From Chitinophagaceae bacterium IBVUCB1 (GTDB lineage Bacteria > Bacteroidota > Bacteroidia > Chitinophagales > Chitinophagaceae): a stretch of DNA of 64,000 nt. The notes beneath the pieces are model-generated. The model did not search any database. It worked only from the letters and a program-made list of their open reading frames with translations, and was not told where the DNA came from. Shown piece by piece: positions 44,495 to 54,725 of the stretch. The stretch lies in the NCBI GenBank assembly GCA_002127285.1, contig NFUW01000001.1:74057-138056 (forward strand), given 5' to 3'. The translations under genes were made by a program, and so were the position numbers. Numbering within the stretch: position 1 is the first letter of the stretch; the number at the start of each line of letters is the position of its first letter.

Positions 44495-46153
44495 TGCTGC
44501 TACTAATTCCTTAGCATTTGCAATGGCTGCATGGCTGGGTGTATCGCCACCTATCATACGGGCAATAGCAGTGATGCGTTCTTCTTTATCCAAGGCTTTC
44601 AGGCGGGTTTGTATGCTGCCGTTTGCAACCTCTTCTTTATAGACATAAAAATGCGTAGTACCTTTGGCTGCTACCTGTGGTTGGTGCGTAATGCATATTA
44701 CCTGATGGTGTGTTGCCAATTGGTGCAGCAGTATGCCTACCTGTCTTGCTGCTTCGCCCGATATGCCTGTATCTACCTCATCAAATATCAATGTAGGCAG
44801 GTGCATAGCAGATGCGGTGAGCGACTTGATACAAAGCATGATGCGGCTCATCTCTCCACCAGATGCTGCCTTGCTGACGGGTAAAAACTTATTGCTTTTA
44901 TTCGCGTCAAACAGGAAAGCTATATTGTCTATACCAAACTTATCGGGCTGTGTTTTACTTGTAAGCGTTACCTGCATTCGTGCATTAGGCATTCCTACCA
45001 GTGCAAGGCGTTTATTTATCTCTTCTGCAAATGATGGTATGGCTGCCGACCTGCGGGCAGACAACCTTTGCGCCGCTTGCAGCATAGAAGTCTCTATTTG
45101 ACTTAGTTCTTTTTCTAATGTTGTAATTTTTTCAGAAGCATCTGCAACCGATTGCAATTCTTGTTGCAGTTGTTGCTGCAAGGCTATCAAGTCTGCAGTG
45201 GTTTGCAGTGCGTGTTTTTTCAGCAATTTATAACCTGCATCTGCACGCTCTTGCATCTGTTGCATTTTGGCATCATCCAGTTGCACATTACTTTCCAGCC
45301 TTTCCAGTTCACCGGCTACATCTTTCAAATCTATCAACGCACTGCTAATCCGCTCCTGCACTGCATTTGCATCGGGCAGCACATCGATAATGGCTTGCAA
45401 TTGCTGTACTAATTTTTTTAGTTCGTTCACAAGCGGGGCATCGCCTTCTACCAATACATAACGCGATGATTGCAGTGCCGACAATATTTTTTCCGCATGT
45501 TCCAACTGCTTCAGTTGTTGTGCAGCATCTTCTATTTCATTATCCGCAAAATTGGCTTCTTCCAATTCGTTTAGCAGAAACTGTTTATAGTCGGCATCTT
45601 TCTGCTGTTGTGCCTGCTGCTTGTATAGCACATCCAGCGAGGCTTTTACCTGTTTGTATTGCAGGTATAGTGTGGTATATGCCTCTCTTTCTGCCTTGTT
45701 TTGCGCAACTGCGTCTATCACATCATACTGAAAAGCATCTTCCTGCAAAGCAAGATGACCAAACTGTTGTTGCAAATCTACCAGCATACCCGTCAATTTG
45801 CCAAGCACGTCCAGCGTTACGGGTGAGTCATTGATAAAAGCGCGTGATTTACCCGCACTGCTTATCTCTCGCCTGATGATGCACTGTGTATCATCATCCA
45901 TATCAGCTTCCAGCAATGCGGTTCTGAAACTTTCATTGCCTGCTACATCAAATACTGCCTCTATCACACATTTATCGTCTTTATTGATGAGGACGGATGT
46001 ATCTGCCCGCTCACCCAATATCAACGACAGCGCGCCGAGGATAATACTCTTACCAGCACCCGTTTCGCCAGTGATGGTATTGAGCTGCCCATCGGGCACT
46101 ACTTCCAGCCTGTCTATTATCGCGTAATTCTTTATGGTCAGCTTTTGTAACAT
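44492..46153 (-). CDS. recN: DNA repair protein RecN
   Basis: 553 residues from the ATG at 46153. An SMC-like ATPase: the N-terminus MLQKLTIKNYAIIDRLEV and Walker A TGETGAGKSII, a central coiled coil (~170-370), the signature ASGGEMSRIMLC and Walker B LIFDEVDTGISGEAA. It acts at double-strand breaks. In many Bacteroidota recN is next to coaBC-DUF4835; here those two are 12 kb away, so the usual cluster is split. Confidence 0.95.
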   Translation of the reverse strand: MLQKLTIKNYAIIDRLEVVPDGQLNTITGETGAGKSIILGALSLILGERADTSVLINKDDKCVIEAVFDVAGNESFRTALLEADMDDDTQCIIRREISSAGKSRAFINDSPVTLDVLGKLTGMLVDLQQQFGHLALQEDAFQYDVIDAVAQNKAEREAYTTLYLQYKQVKASLDVLYKQQAQQQKDADYKQFLLNELEEANFADNEIEDAAQQLKQLEHAEKILSALQSSRYVLVEGDAPLVNELKKLVQQLQAIIDVLPDANAVQERISSALIDLKDVAGELERLESNVQLDDAKMQQMQERADAGYKLLKKHALQTTADLIALQQQLQQELQSVADASEKITTLEKELSQIETSMLQAAQRLSARRSAAIPSFAEEINKRLALVGMPNARMQVTLTSKTQPDKFGIDNIAFLFDANKSNKFLPVSKAASGGEMSRIMLCIKSLTASAMHLPTLIFDEVDTGISGEAARQVGILLHQLATHHQVICITHQPQVAAKGTTHFYVYKEEVANGSIQTRLKALDKEERITAIARMIGGDTPSHAAIANAKELVAA

Positions 46154-46165
46154 ATACCTTGGTTG

Positions 46166-46173
46166 CAAAAATA
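46166..46173 (-). promoter_or_regulatory. -7 promoter element of recN
   Basis: TATTTTTG on the minus strand, 13 bp before the recN ATG. Confidence 0.45.
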
Positions 46174-46199
46174 AATAACCCCTGTTGTTGACTGTACAT

Positions 46200-46207
46200 T
46201 ATTTTTG
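46200..46207 (+). promoter_or_regulatory. -7 promoter element of the RlmI-type gene (leaderless)
   Basis: TATTTTTG ends 5 bp before the ATG at 46212, so transcription should start at the start codon. It is divergent from the recN promoter. Confidence 0.5.
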
Positions 46208-46211
46208 CACG

Positions 46212-47384
46212 ATGGCTAAATTCTTTTTGAGGAAAAAAGCAGGCGACCGTGTTATCAACGGTCACCCGTGGATATTTGGTAACGAACTGGGCGATAGCGA
46301 GGGCAGCTACGAAGCGGGAGATATGGTAGATGTGTTTTCGTACAATGGCTCTTTTGTGGGCAAGGGGTATGTAAACCCCGCATCGCAGATACGCATACGC
46401 CTTGTAACAAGGGTGAAAGATGAGGTAATAGACGAGGCTTTTTTTCACAAACGCATAGCTGAGGCATGGGCATATCGCCAAAGCATTGGTTATGTTGAAA
46501 ATTGCCGCCTGATATTCGGCGAGGCCGACCAGTTGCCTGCTCTTATCATTGATAAGTTTAACGACTACTTTGTAATACAAACCCTTGCTTTGGGTATAGA
46601 TAAATGGAAACCTGCTATCGTAAAAGCATTGGAATCTATTTTCAAACCCAAAGGCATCTATGAAAGAAACGATGTACCCGTGCGCGAACTGGAAGGAATG
46701 GCACAACAAAAAGGCTTTTTGTCAGCCCCGTTCGATACCAATATCATCCTGAACGAAAACGGGTTGAAATTTCATGTAGATATAGAGAACGGACAAAAAA
46801 CAGGGTATTTCCTCGACCAGCAAGACAATCGCCGTGCCATACAGCATATTGTAAAAGATGCCGATGTGCTGGAGGCTTTTTGCTACACGGGCACTTTTTC
46901 TCTACACGCAGCGCATTACGGGGCTAAATCGGTATTAGGATTGGATATATCTGAAAACGCGGTAAATACAGCAAGGCGTAATGCTATACTGAACGGTTAT
47001 GAAAATACCTGCAAGTTTGAAGCCGTTAATGCCTTTGACGTGTTGAAACAATGGGTAAAAGATGGCAAACGTTACGATGTGGTGATGCTGGACCCGCCCG
47101 CCTTTACTAAAAGCAGGGAAAACATACAAAAAGCCATCACTGGCTATAAGGAAATAAACCTGCGCGGCATGAAGCTAACCAAACCGGGGGGCTTTTTAGT
47201 AACCGCATCCTGCACCAATCTGGTACCACCCGACCTGTTTTTGAAAACGATAGACATGGCAGCCAAAGATGCGAGGCGAAAAATAAGGCAGGTAACATGG
47301 CAAACACAGGCATCAGACCACCCTATACTATGGCATGTGCCGACTACACAATACCTGAAATTTTTGATAGTGCAGGTTTTGTAA
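46212..47384 (+). CDS. Class I SAM-dependent rRNA methyltransferase, RlmI type
   Basis: 390 residues from the ATG at 46212. A PUA-like N-terminus (AGDRVINGHPWIFGNE) is followed by a Rossmann methyltransferase domain with EAFCYTGTFSLHAA (SAM site), VLGLDISENAV and VVMLDPPAFTKS. The family includes RlmI (m5C1962 of 23S rRNA). The catalytic Cys is likely in TASCTNL. Target base not proven. Diverges from recN; probably a leaderless mRNA. Confidence 0.88.
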   Translation: MAKFFLRKKAGDRVINGHPWIFGNELGDSEGSYEAGDMVDVFSYNGSFVGKGYVNPASQIRIRLVTRVKDEVIDEAFFHKRIAEAWAYRQSIGYVENCRLIFGEADQLPALIIDKFNDYFVIQTLALGIDKWKPAIVKALESIFKPKGIYERNDVPVRELEGMAQQKGFLSAPFDTNIILNENGLKFHVDIENGQKTGYFLDQQDNRRAIQHIVKDADVLEAFCYTGTFSLHAAHYGAKSVLGLDISENAVNTARRNAILNGYENTCKFEAVNAFDVLKQWVKDGKRYDVVMLDPPAFTKSRENIQKAITGYKEINLRGMKLTKPGGFLVTASCTNLVPPDLFLKTIDMAAKDARRKIRQVTWQTQASDHPILWHVPTTQYLKFLIVQVL

Positions 47385-47404
47385 AAGCTGCATCTATTTG
47401 ATAC

Positions 47405-47440
47405 AAATATTTAAGGCTGCCAATCGGCAGCCTTAAATGT
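47405..47440. terminator. Bidirectional terminator
   Basis: TTAAGGCTGCC (47411-47421), loop AATC, GGCAGCCTTAA (47426-47436) lies between convergent genes. Confidence 0.85.
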
Positions 47441-47458
47441 ATATACTTACTAAATGCT

Positions 47459-47998
47459 TTATAGCTGATTGTAGATTTGAGCATCTGCACCACGCGCAAT
47501 ACCGAAGTATTGGAAAGACTTTTTGCGGAAACCTTTTTTGTAGTATGCATCTGTATTGCCCTCTTCAGGTATTGTAACCCAATCGTGGTTTTTAGGAACA
47601 TACCAACGATAAACTGTAACCGTATTAGCACCACGACCTGTTAATGCATAAAACTGGATATGTTTGTTAGTATAACCCATTTTAATCATCTGGTCGTCGC
47701 TGAATTCATCTTCAGATATGCTAACATAATCTTTCGTATCAGGATTGTACCAACTATTTACAGCTACGCGGCCCGGACCGGGATTGCGGTAAGCAGCAAA
47801 CATCATAGTTTTTTCTTTCCAGTTCCAGTTCAGCATCTGACCGTCCTGATATTCTCCCTCTGCAACAGTTACATAATTCTGGTCGTTTGGATTGTACCAA
47901 CGGTAAACCCTAACCAGTTCATCGTTTTGAGCAAAACCAGTATTAGTAGCAAAAACCGATGCCAGTACAGTTGTAACGAGGATGAAGGTTTTTTTCAT
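47459..47998 (-). CDS. Secreted protein with three DUF5648-like repeats
   Basis: 179 residues from the ATG at 47998; the longer upstream frame is not credible. The signal peptide ends near GFAQ. Three ~48-residue units follow, each opening with 'VYRWYNPNDQNYVTV-E' (VRVYRWYNP, VAVNSWYNP, VTVYRWYVP) and closing with a 'YKKGF--KSFQYFG'-like turn, as in DUF5648. Small aromatic-rich beta domain, possibly a carbohydrate- or wall-binding module. Function unknown; no catalytic site seen. Confidence 0.65.
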   Translation of the reverse strand: MKKTFILVTTVLASVFATNTGFAQNDELVRVYRWYNPNDQNYVTVAEGEYQDGQMLNWNWKEKTMMFAAYRNPGPGRVAVNSWYNPDTKDYVSISEDEFSDDQMIKMGYTNKHIQFYALTGRGANTVTVYRWYVPKNHDWVTIPEEGNTDAYYKKGFRKKSFQYFGIARGADAQIYNQL

Positions 47999-48270
47999 AA
48001 TTAATCGCTTTTTTTTCTTAATCGTTTCCCAAAATACATAAAAATTTTCTTGCCTTGCAAGTGGTTCGCTCAATTTTTTTTTAACCCATACTAAAAGCGC
48101 CTGATTGTCCTTGTTCAAATGAGGCTTTTGGCGTAGCTTTGATGCCCTTTGAGTGCCAGCCTGTCAGTCTGTAAAAACTGCACGGCTTTTGATACTTAAT
48201 TGGTTCAACACCGGATGGCTCGCAGAGATATTTCGGCATTTTATATATAAGTAATAGAACAAAAACAACA

Positions 48271-51200
48271 ATGATAGGTTTCCTTTCCAAACTGTTTGGC
48301 GGCAGCAAATCTGACAAAGACGTAAAACGCCTGCAACCCATAGTAGCCGAAATAAACAGGATATACAACGAACTGCAATCCCTCTCTCACGACCAACTAC
48401 GCAGCAAAACGGCAGAATTTCGCCAACAGATACGCCAGCATCTGGCTACGGTAGATGCTGAAATAGCGGCTCAAAAAGCGGCCGCAGACAGCAGCCCTGA
48501 AACAGACCTGCACGCCAGCGAAGCAATATATAATGAAGTAGATAAGCTGATAAAAAAGCGCGACCAGCAGATAGAAGAAATATTGGAGAAGATACTGCCC
48601 GAAGCATTTGCGGTAGTAAAAGAAGCAGCACGCAGGCTGAAGGAAAATCCCGTTATCGTATCGAAAGCTACGGAACTGGATAAAGAACTGGCACTTGAAA
48701 AAGACTATATCCGTATAGATGGCGACCAGTGCCACTTTAGCAATACATGGCAGGCGGCAGGTAATACCGTTACATGGAACATGGTGCATTATGATGTACA
48801 GTTGATAGGTGGTATGACGCTGCATGAAGGTAAGATTTCGGAAATGGCTACGGGTGAGGGTAAAACACTTGTATCTACCCTGCCTGCTTACCTAAATGCG
48901 TTAGCGGCAGACGGTGTACATATAGTAACGGTGAACGACTATCTGGCACGACGTGACCAAGAATGGAATGGCCCATTGTTTGAATTCTTGGGCTTAACGG
49001 TTGATTGTATAGACAAGCACCAGCCCAACTCGCCCATGCGCCGCAAAGCGTACATGGCAGATATTACCTATGGTACAAATAACGAATTCGGCTTCGACTA
49101 TCTGCGCGATAATATGGTGCACCACCCCGACGAGAAGGTGCAACGCAAGCACCACTACGCTATGGTGGATGAGGTGGATAGTGTATTGGTGGATGATGCA
49201 CGTACGCCGCTTATCATATCCGGCCCCGTACCTAAAGGTGATGAGCAACAATTTCATCAACTGAAACCACGCATAGAGCGACTGATAGAAGCGCAAAAGC
49301 GTGTGGTAAACAATAGTATTACCGAGGCAAAGAAACTGATAGCCGAGGGCAAAGCAGATAAAGACAATGGTGGCTTGCAGCTATACCGTGCATTCAGGGG
49401 CTTGCCTAAGAACAATGCACTGATAAAATTCCTGAGCGAAGAGGGTAATAAACAAATACTGCAAAAGGCAGAGAACCACTATATAGGCGAGCAAAAACGC
49501 CATATGCCTGTAGTAGATGCGGAACTGTACTTTAGCATAGACGAAAAGAACAACAGTGTAGAACTGACGGAAAAAGGTATTGCGCTTGTAACACAATCGG
49601 GCGAAGACCCTAACTTCTTTGTACTACCCGATATTGCTACCGGACTGAGTGCTATTGAGAATGCAGCCGCTACACCCGAAGAGAAAGCACAACGTAAAGA
49701 TGCCCTGCTGCAAGAGTATTCTGCAAAAGCAGACCGCATACACTCACTGCAACAATTACTGAAAGCATATACCCTGTTTGACAAAGACGTGGAATATGTG
49801 GTAATGGACGGCAAAGTGAAAATAGTTGACGAGCAGACAGGCCGTATATTGGATGGCCGCCGATACAGCGACGGGCTGCATCAGGCTATAGAAGCAAAAG
49901 AAAACGTAGAAGTAGAAGCTGCCACACAAACTTTTGCTACCATCACGCTGCAAAACTTCTTCCGTATGTATCACAAGTTGGCGGGTATGACGGGTACTGC
50001 CGAAACGGAAGCAGGCGAATTGTGGGAAATCTACAAACTGGATGTGGTAGCTATACCAACCAATGTACCCATATCCCGTAAAGATCAGCAAGACCTTGTA
50101 TATAAGACCAAGCGCGAAAAATACAAAGCCGTAATAGACGAAATAGAAGCCCTACGTGGCGTAGGCCGCCCTGTATTGGTTGGTACTACATCGGTAGAGG
50201 TGTCGGAATTGCTGAGCCGTATGCTGCAGCAAAAGAAAATACCGCATAATGTACTGAACGCCAAACAACACTCTAAAGAAGCGCAGGTAGTAGCAGAAGC
50301 AGGCTTGACAGGTGCGGTAACCATTGCTACCAATATGGCTGGCCGTGGTACGGACATTAAACTAGGCCCTGGTGTTAAAGAAGCGGGCGGACTTGCCATC
50401 ATAGGTACAGAACGCCACGAGAGCCGCCGTGTTGACCGCCAGTTGCGCGGGCGTGCAGGCCGTCAGGGCGACCCCGGTACATCACAGTTCTTCGTATCGC
50501 TGGAAGATGATTTGATGCGCCTGTTTGGTTCAGAACGCATCGCATCGCTGATGGATAAGATGGGGCATAAAGATGGGGAAGTGCTGCAACATAGCATGAT
50601 TACCAAGTCTATAGAGCGTGCGCAGAAGAAAGTAGAAGAAAACAACTTTGGCATACGAAAACGCCTGCTGGAGTATGACGATGTCATGAACTCTCAGCGT
50701 GATGTAATATATAAACGCCGCAACCACGCCCTGTTTGGCGATCGCCTTGCTATAGATATAGACAACGCGATGTATGATGTGTGCGGCGATACGGCTACCA
50801 AATTTGAAGACAACAGGGACTTTGAAGCATTCAAAATGGATGTGATGATGCACCTTGCTATGGAGCCGCAAAACATTACGGAAGAAGAATTTGCGAAGGC
50901 AGACCTGACGACAATAGGCGATAAACTGTACCATCAGGCTAAAGAGTTTTATAACCGCAAAGTAGCAGGCATCAGCGAAAATATACTGCCTGCACTAACG
51001 CAAATACTGAACGACAACGGCGACCGTGTAGAAAACATCGTGATACCGTTTACAGACGGCATACGCGGCATACAGGTATATGCCAACCTGAAAGAAGCAG
51101 TTGGCAGCCATGGCCGCAGTGTAATGCAGACATTGGAAAAGAATATGACGCTGGCACTGATAGACGATGCATGGAAAGACCACCTGCGTGCTATGGACGA

Positions 51201-51594
51201 CCTGCGCAATTCTGTACAAATGGCATCGTACGAGCAGAAAGACCCGCTGCTGATATATAAGTTTGAGGCTTTCAACCTGTTTAAGCAGATGATGCTAGAA
51301 ACGAACAAAAACATCGTTTCATTCCTACTGCGCGCGGGCATACCAATGGAAGAAACACCACCGCAAGCTGCACGTAATATGCCGCAACAGCATACAGATA
51401 TGAGCCAATACCAGATGAACAAAGACGAAATAGACGAAGCTGGGCAGGATTATGGGGCAGACGAGCGCGATGTGTATAATGAAACAGCCGTTAAGCGTAC
51501 ACCCGTGCAGGCAGGCCCCAAAATAGGCCGAAACGACCCCTGCCCTTGCGGTAGCGGCAAGAAATATAAAAGCTGTCATGGTAAGGGGCTATAA
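48271..51594 (+). CDS. secA: Protein translocase subunit SecA
   Basis: 1107 residues, longer than E. coli SecA because of an insertion of the kind common in this phylum. Motor motifs: GEGKTLVSTLP (Walker A), MVDEVDSVLVDDARTPL (DEAD-type box), TNMAGRGTDIKLG and GRAGRQGDPG. The C-terminus NDPCPCGSGKKYKSCHG is the zinc-binding SecB/membrane-binding end. Drives pre-protein export through SecYEG. A monocistronic gene with ~270 bp upstream and no clear promoter motif. Confidence 0.97.
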   Translation: MIGFLSKLFGGSKSDKDVKRLQPIVAEINRIYNELQSLSHDQLRSKTAEFRQQIRQHLATVDAEIAAQKAAADSSPETDLHASEAIYNEVDKLIKKRDQQIEEILEKILPEAFAVVKEAARRLKENPVIVSKATELDKELALEKDYIRIDGDQCHFSNTWQAAGNTVTWNMVHYDVQLIGGMTLHEGKISEMATGEGKTLVSTLPAYLNALAADGVHIVTVNDYLARRDQEWNGPLFEFLGLTVDCIDKHQPNSPMRRKAYMADITYGTNNEFGFDYLRDNMVHHPDEKVQRKHHYAMVDEVDSVLVDDARTPLIISGPVPKGDEQQFHQLKPRIERLIEAQKRVVNNSITEAKKLIAEGKADKDNGGLQLYRAFRGLPKNNALIKFLSEEGNKQILQKAENHYIGEQKRHMPVVDAELYFSIDEKNNSVELTEKGIALVTQSGEDPNFFVLPDIATGLSAIENAAATPEEKAQRKDALLQEYSAKADRIHSLQQLLKAYTLFDKDVEYVVMDGKVKIVDEQTGRILDGRRYSDGLHQAIEAKENVEVEAATQTFATITLQNFFRMYHKLAGMTGTAETEAGELWEIYKLDVVAIPTNVPISRKDQQDLVYKTKREKYKAVIDEIEALRGVGRPVLVGTTSVEVSELLSRMLQQKKIPHNVLNAKQHSKEAQVVAEAGLTGAVTIATNMAGRGTDIKLGPGVKEAGGLAIIGTERHESRRVDRQLRGRAGRQGDPGTSQFFVSLEDDLMRLFGSERIASLMDKMGHKDGEVLQHSMITKSIERAQKKVEENNFGIRKRLLEYDDVMNSQRDVIYKRRNHALFGDRLAIDIDNAMYDVCGDTATKFEDNRDFEAFKMDVMMHLAMEPQNITEEEFAKADLTTIGDKLYHQAKEFYNRKVAGISENILPALTQILNDNGDRVENIVIPFTDGIRGIQVYANLKEAVGSHGRSVMQTLEKNMTLALIDDAWKDHLRAMDDLRNSVQMASYEQKDPLLIYKFEAFNLFKQMMLETNKNIVSFLLRAGIPMEETPPQAARNMPQQHTDMSQYQMNKDEIDEAGQDYGADERDVYNETAVKRTPVQAGPKIGRNDPCPCGSGKKYKSCHGKGL

Positions 51595-51657
51595 ACCCCA
51601 TACATGACGATTGGGGATATGTGAATTTTTGTTTTTTAATAATTGCTTACGAGTTTA

Positions 51658-51665
51658 TACTTTTG
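51658..51665 (+). promoter_or_regulatory. -7 promoter element of the DUF6580 gene
   Basis: TACTTTTG, 7 bp before the ATG at 51673, gives a short leader. Confidence 0.4.
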
Positions 51666-51672
51666 ACTTAAT

Positions 51673-52221
51673 ATGAAACGTAACTATACTGATATTATAA
51701 TGGCTGCAGTACTTATATTGGCTGTAGCTGCTATGCGCATTATTACTGCAGAGCTTCGCTTGCCTAACTACACACCAGTAGAAGCTGTAGGGCTATTTGC
51801 AGGTGCTGTAATTCTTGATAAAAAGTACGCTTATATTTTGCCGTTACTAACAATGTTTATTGCTGATACTTATTTCCAGTTTTTTACAACTGTAAACGGT
51901 TTCTATGGTTTTGAACAAGTGATAGTATATATAGCAATGGCTCTCGTTACATTTATGGGCACGAAAATGGGCAAAATAAACGGTATCAAAGTTCTAGGTT
52001 ACTCAATAACCGGTTCTTTCGTATTCTTCGCTCTATCAAATTTTTCATATTTCCTAGCTGGATGGAATGGATATACAACTTCCGGTTTTATAAAAACTTA
52101 TATAGATGCCTTAGAATTTTACCGCACAAGCCTTACTGTAAACCTAGTTGGCAGCATTGTTCTGTTTGGACTATATTTCACAAGCAAGAACGTTATTGCA
52201 CGTCAGCCCCAAAACGCATAA
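51673..52221 (+). CDS. DUF6580-type membrane protein (putative transporter)
   Basis: 182 residues with about five membrane helices (for example ~9-25, 55-75, 85-100, 115-135 and 155-175). The middle part LLTMFIADTYFQFFTTVNG and the ECF-S-like organisation fit the DUF6580 family of putative transport proteins. Substrate unknown, perhaps a vitamin; no ECF energising subunits adjoin. Confidence 0.7.
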   Translation: MKRNYTDIIMAAVLILAVAAMRIITAELRLPNYTPVEAVGLFAGAVILDKKYAYILPLLTMFIADTYFQFFTTVNGFYGFEQVIVYIAMALVTFMGTKMGKINGIKVLGYSITGSFVFFALSNFSYFLAGWNGYTTSGFIKTYIDALEFYRTSLTVNLVGSIVLFGLYFTSKNVIARQPQNA

Positions 52222-52241
52222 TTAGTCTTAATAAAATATTC

Positions 52242-52271
52242 AAACATCCCGCCGAGGCGGGATGTTTTGTT
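52242..52271 (+). terminator. Rho-independent terminator
   Basis: AAACATCCCGC, loop CGAG, GCGGGATGTTT, then a T-rich tail. It ends the DUF6580 gene. Confidence 0.85.
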
Positions 52272-52300
52272 TTACGCCATATTCCAAAGACATTTGCAGT

Positions 52301-52687
52301 ATGGTATATCATGCGCTGTATATTGATAGCACTAAGGATAAAGGAAGGGGTGTATTTACATCGCAAGCCATAGCTGCAGATGAAGTGGTAGAAATATCGC
52401 CCGTGATAGTGCTGAGTGCCGAAGAACGCAAACTGCTTGACCAAACCAAATTGCACGATTATATTTTTGAGTGGACACCCGATGGCAACGTGCAATGCTG
52501 CATGGCGCAGGGATATATATCGGTGTACAATCATTCTTATGCATCCAACTGTGAGTATTTTATGAACTATGACGACCATACTATATTAATAAAAACAGTA
52601 CGCCCCATAGCGGCAGGCGAAGAACTGACCATCAACTACAATGGCGACTGGAACGATGAAAAAAAAGTATGGTTTGAGGTAAAGTAA
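52301..52687 (+). CDS. SET-domain protein-lysine methyltransferase-like protein
   Basis: 128 residues from the ATG at 52301. STKDKGRGVFTSQAI, the motif NHSYASNCEYFMNY (NH-S-PNC of SET domains) and GEELTINYNGD (the catalytic Tyr region) are present, so the SET core is complete. It should use S-adenosylmethionine to methylate lysine in an unknown protein. Standalone SET proteins occur in bacteria. No obvious substrate gene adjoins. It precedes a pterin dehydratase gene by 52 bp. Confidence 0.8.
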   Translation: MVYHALYIDSTKDKGRGVFTSQAIAADEVVEISPVIVLSAEERKLLDQTKLHDYIFEWTPDGNVQCCMAQGYISVYNHSYASNCEYFMNYDDHTILIKTVRPIAAGEELTINYNGDWNDEKKVWFEVK

Positions 52688-52739
52688 AATCCGAAAAACT
52701 GATTTCTATATTCTAATTTTATAAAGCATTGCATTTACT

Positions 52740-52973
52740 ATGAGTTGGGAAGAAAAAGACAATACGCTTTATCGCTGTTTTAAATTCAAAGATTTTTCAG
52801 AGGCTTTTGCTTTTATGACAAGGGTAGCCATACTGGCCGAAAAACATAACCACCACCCCAAATGGACGAATGTTTGGAACACCGTAGAGATATGGCTGAA
52901 TACGCATGATGCAGGCAATATCATTACCGATAAAGACCACGCGCTTGCAAAGGACATAGACAAACTACTCTAA
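52740..52973 (+). CDS. 4a-hydroxytetrahydrobiopterin dehydratase (PCD)
   Basis: 77 residues. The family motif with His36, His38-His39-Pro, a Trp, His56 and the C-terminal Asp ([20 protein letters not shown] then WLNTHDAG) is complete. It dehydrates the 4a-carbinolamine formed by aromatic amino acid hydroxylases, or acts in DNA binding as DCoH; the former is likely. No phenylalanine hydroxylase gene in the window. Its end overlaps the M14 gene on the other strand by 9 bases. Confidence 0.9.
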   Translation: MSWEEKDNTLYRCFKFKDFSEAFAFMTRVAILAEKHNHHPKWTNVWNTVEIWLNTHDAGNIITDKDHALAKDIDKLL

Positions 52974-54695
52974 CCTGAACACGGGATAACGCATGTGTAC
53001 AGGCTCGTAGTAGGGCGAATGTTTGTACACAAAATCGAGTTGCGCATCACCATCTGCTGCAAACTTTGCATCGCTTGCTTTCTTTTCTTCCAGCTTCTTG
53101 CGTAGTGCTTCGTTGGTTTGCAATATCCTTGCCGCTTCGTCTTCAAACACATAATCGCTGTAGCCTTCTTTCTGTTGCAAAATGGCATCAAAGAAACCCC
53201 ATGCAAAATAAGAGTCGGGCGCGATGGGTTCTAATACTTCTGTAATGAAGCGTTTGGCGGGTTGTTGCATAGGTATGATATAATCGCCCTTATAGAGTTT
53301 TATATACCGCTTCTCCTTTCGGGTTTTTATTTTGCTATGCAGGTAATGCCCCTCGTAGGGGCGTTGTGTAGTTTCGTAGCTTTCAATATAATATACCCCA
53401 ACATAGATGATGGTGTCTTTATCCACATGTATCATCTGTACCTTATTATCTTGCAGCCTGCTGATGACTTTGTGCCAAGCACCTGATAACAAATAGGCTT
53501 GTGGCAGTGTTACAACTTGTTTGTCTTTATAAGTATCGTATAGCACTACTTCTTTGGTATAAGGTTTGTTCCTATCATAATACAAGCGTTGCTGCCCCGA
53601 TACATCACTTGGCTTGTAACCCGCCTCGTAGCCTTTGTACACCATCTTGGTTTTCTTTGCAGTATCGCTCGCCCACTCTACAGGCAATTGTGTAGCTATA
53701 GCACATGCTTGTATATCTGCCTGCCTTGCTTGTTTAATATCGGCACCATGGGCAGATGCTACGCTTATAAAACTCTTCATCAATTCGTATGTACCATACA
53801 CACGTTTATCAAAAGGCTTCAGCATATGTGTTTCGGTAACGAATGCGTATGTATGGTGCATAGCTGCAAAGCCGCTGGCAAAACGCGGCCCTTCGTGGAA
53901 GGCAGTCCAGCCATTATCGGGCGTATGCCCCCAATGGTTTACATAAGGCACCAAATCGTAGCCTTTTGCGGACATATCTTTATATATCAATGGTTCGAAA
54001 TGCTGATACAGATAGTTGCCCATAGCACCACCCAGCTTATTGTGCTGCGTGCTAAGCAGTGTAACGATGTGCTGATAATCTGCTCCGTTGCTTACATGGT
54101 TATCTATCAATACATCGGGCGATAGTTTGTGAAACAAGCGCACGAGGCTGCGTGTTTCCTTAGCATCCATCTTGATAAAATCACGGTTCAGGTCAAGGTT
54201 TTGTGCATTACCCCGAAAGCCGTATTCCTTTGGCCCGTTTTGGTTGGCACGGCTATGGCTGCCCCTGTTCAGCATACCACCAATATTAAAAACAGGTATT
54301 ACAGCTAAGATGATATTATCAGGTACTACTACCTTACCCATTGCCGCATCGCGCAGCAGCATCGTGCTGGCATCTATACCATCTGGCTCGCCGGGGTGTA
54401 TGCCGTTGTTTATCAGGATGATGATTTTGCCCGCACGTTTCCATTCAGTTATATTAAACCTGCCGTCTTTGCTGTAATACACTACCTGCAAGGGATAGTA
54501 AGCATCGGTTTCGCCCGCATCCTTCATTCGGATGCATTCGTAAGCAGCATCCAGCCTTTCGTAATAATCTATCAGCTGGGCATAGGTAGCAGATACTGTA
54601 CCATTGCTTTTTTCAAAAGGCGTATCAAAAGATTGTGCCCTGCAAATGATGGTCATCATCATGCAGGGCACAAGTATTAACCATTTTTTCATCAT
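52965..54695 (-). CDS. Secreted M14-family zinc carboxypeptidase
   Basis: 576 residues with signal peptide ending near CRAQ. Zinc ligands are His100 and Glu103 in [10 protein letters not shown] and His200 in [15 protein letters not shown] is the usual substrate-binding motif. Residue preference unclear. It acts in the periplasm or outside. Its end overlaps the pterin dehydratase gene. Confidence 0.88.
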   Translation of the reverse strand: MMKKWLILVPCMMMTIICRAQSFDTPFEKSNGTVSATYAQLIDYYERLDAAYECIRMKDAGETDAYYPLQVVYYSKDGRFNITEWKRAGKIIILINNGIHPGEPDGIDASTMLLRDAAMGKVVVPDNIILAVIPVFNIGGMLNRGSHSRANQNGPKEYGFRGNAQNLDLNRDFIKMDAKETRSLVRLFHKLSPDVLIDNHVSNGADYQHIVTLLSTQHNKLGGAMGNYLYQHFEPLIYKDMSAKGYDLVPYVNHWGHTPDNGWTAFHEGPRFASGFAAMHHTYAFVTETHMLKPFDKRVYGTYELMKSFISVASAHGADIKQARQADIQACAIATQLPVEWASDTAKKTKMVYKGYEAGYKPSDVSGQQRLYYDRNKPYTKEVVLYDTYKDKQVVTLPQAYLLSGAWHKVISRLQDNKVQMIHVDKDTIIYVGVYYIESYETTQRPYEGHYLHSKIKTRKEKRYIKLYKGDYIIPMQQPAKRFITEVLEPIAPDSYFAWGFFDAILQQKEGYSDYVFEDEAARILQTNEALRKKLEEKKASDAKFAADGDAQLDFVYKHSPYYEPVHMRYPVFRLE

Positions 54696-54725
54696 GGTTA
54701 AAAATAATAGAATTAACCCAAGCTG

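Noticed and set aside
46050-46709. 219-residue minus-strand frame across the recN/RlmI-type start region
   Set aside because: Antisense to conserved genes on both sides, crossing two promoters.
48081-48368. 95-residue minus-strand frame before secA
   Set aside because: It lies across the secA 5' region and has no recognisable feature.
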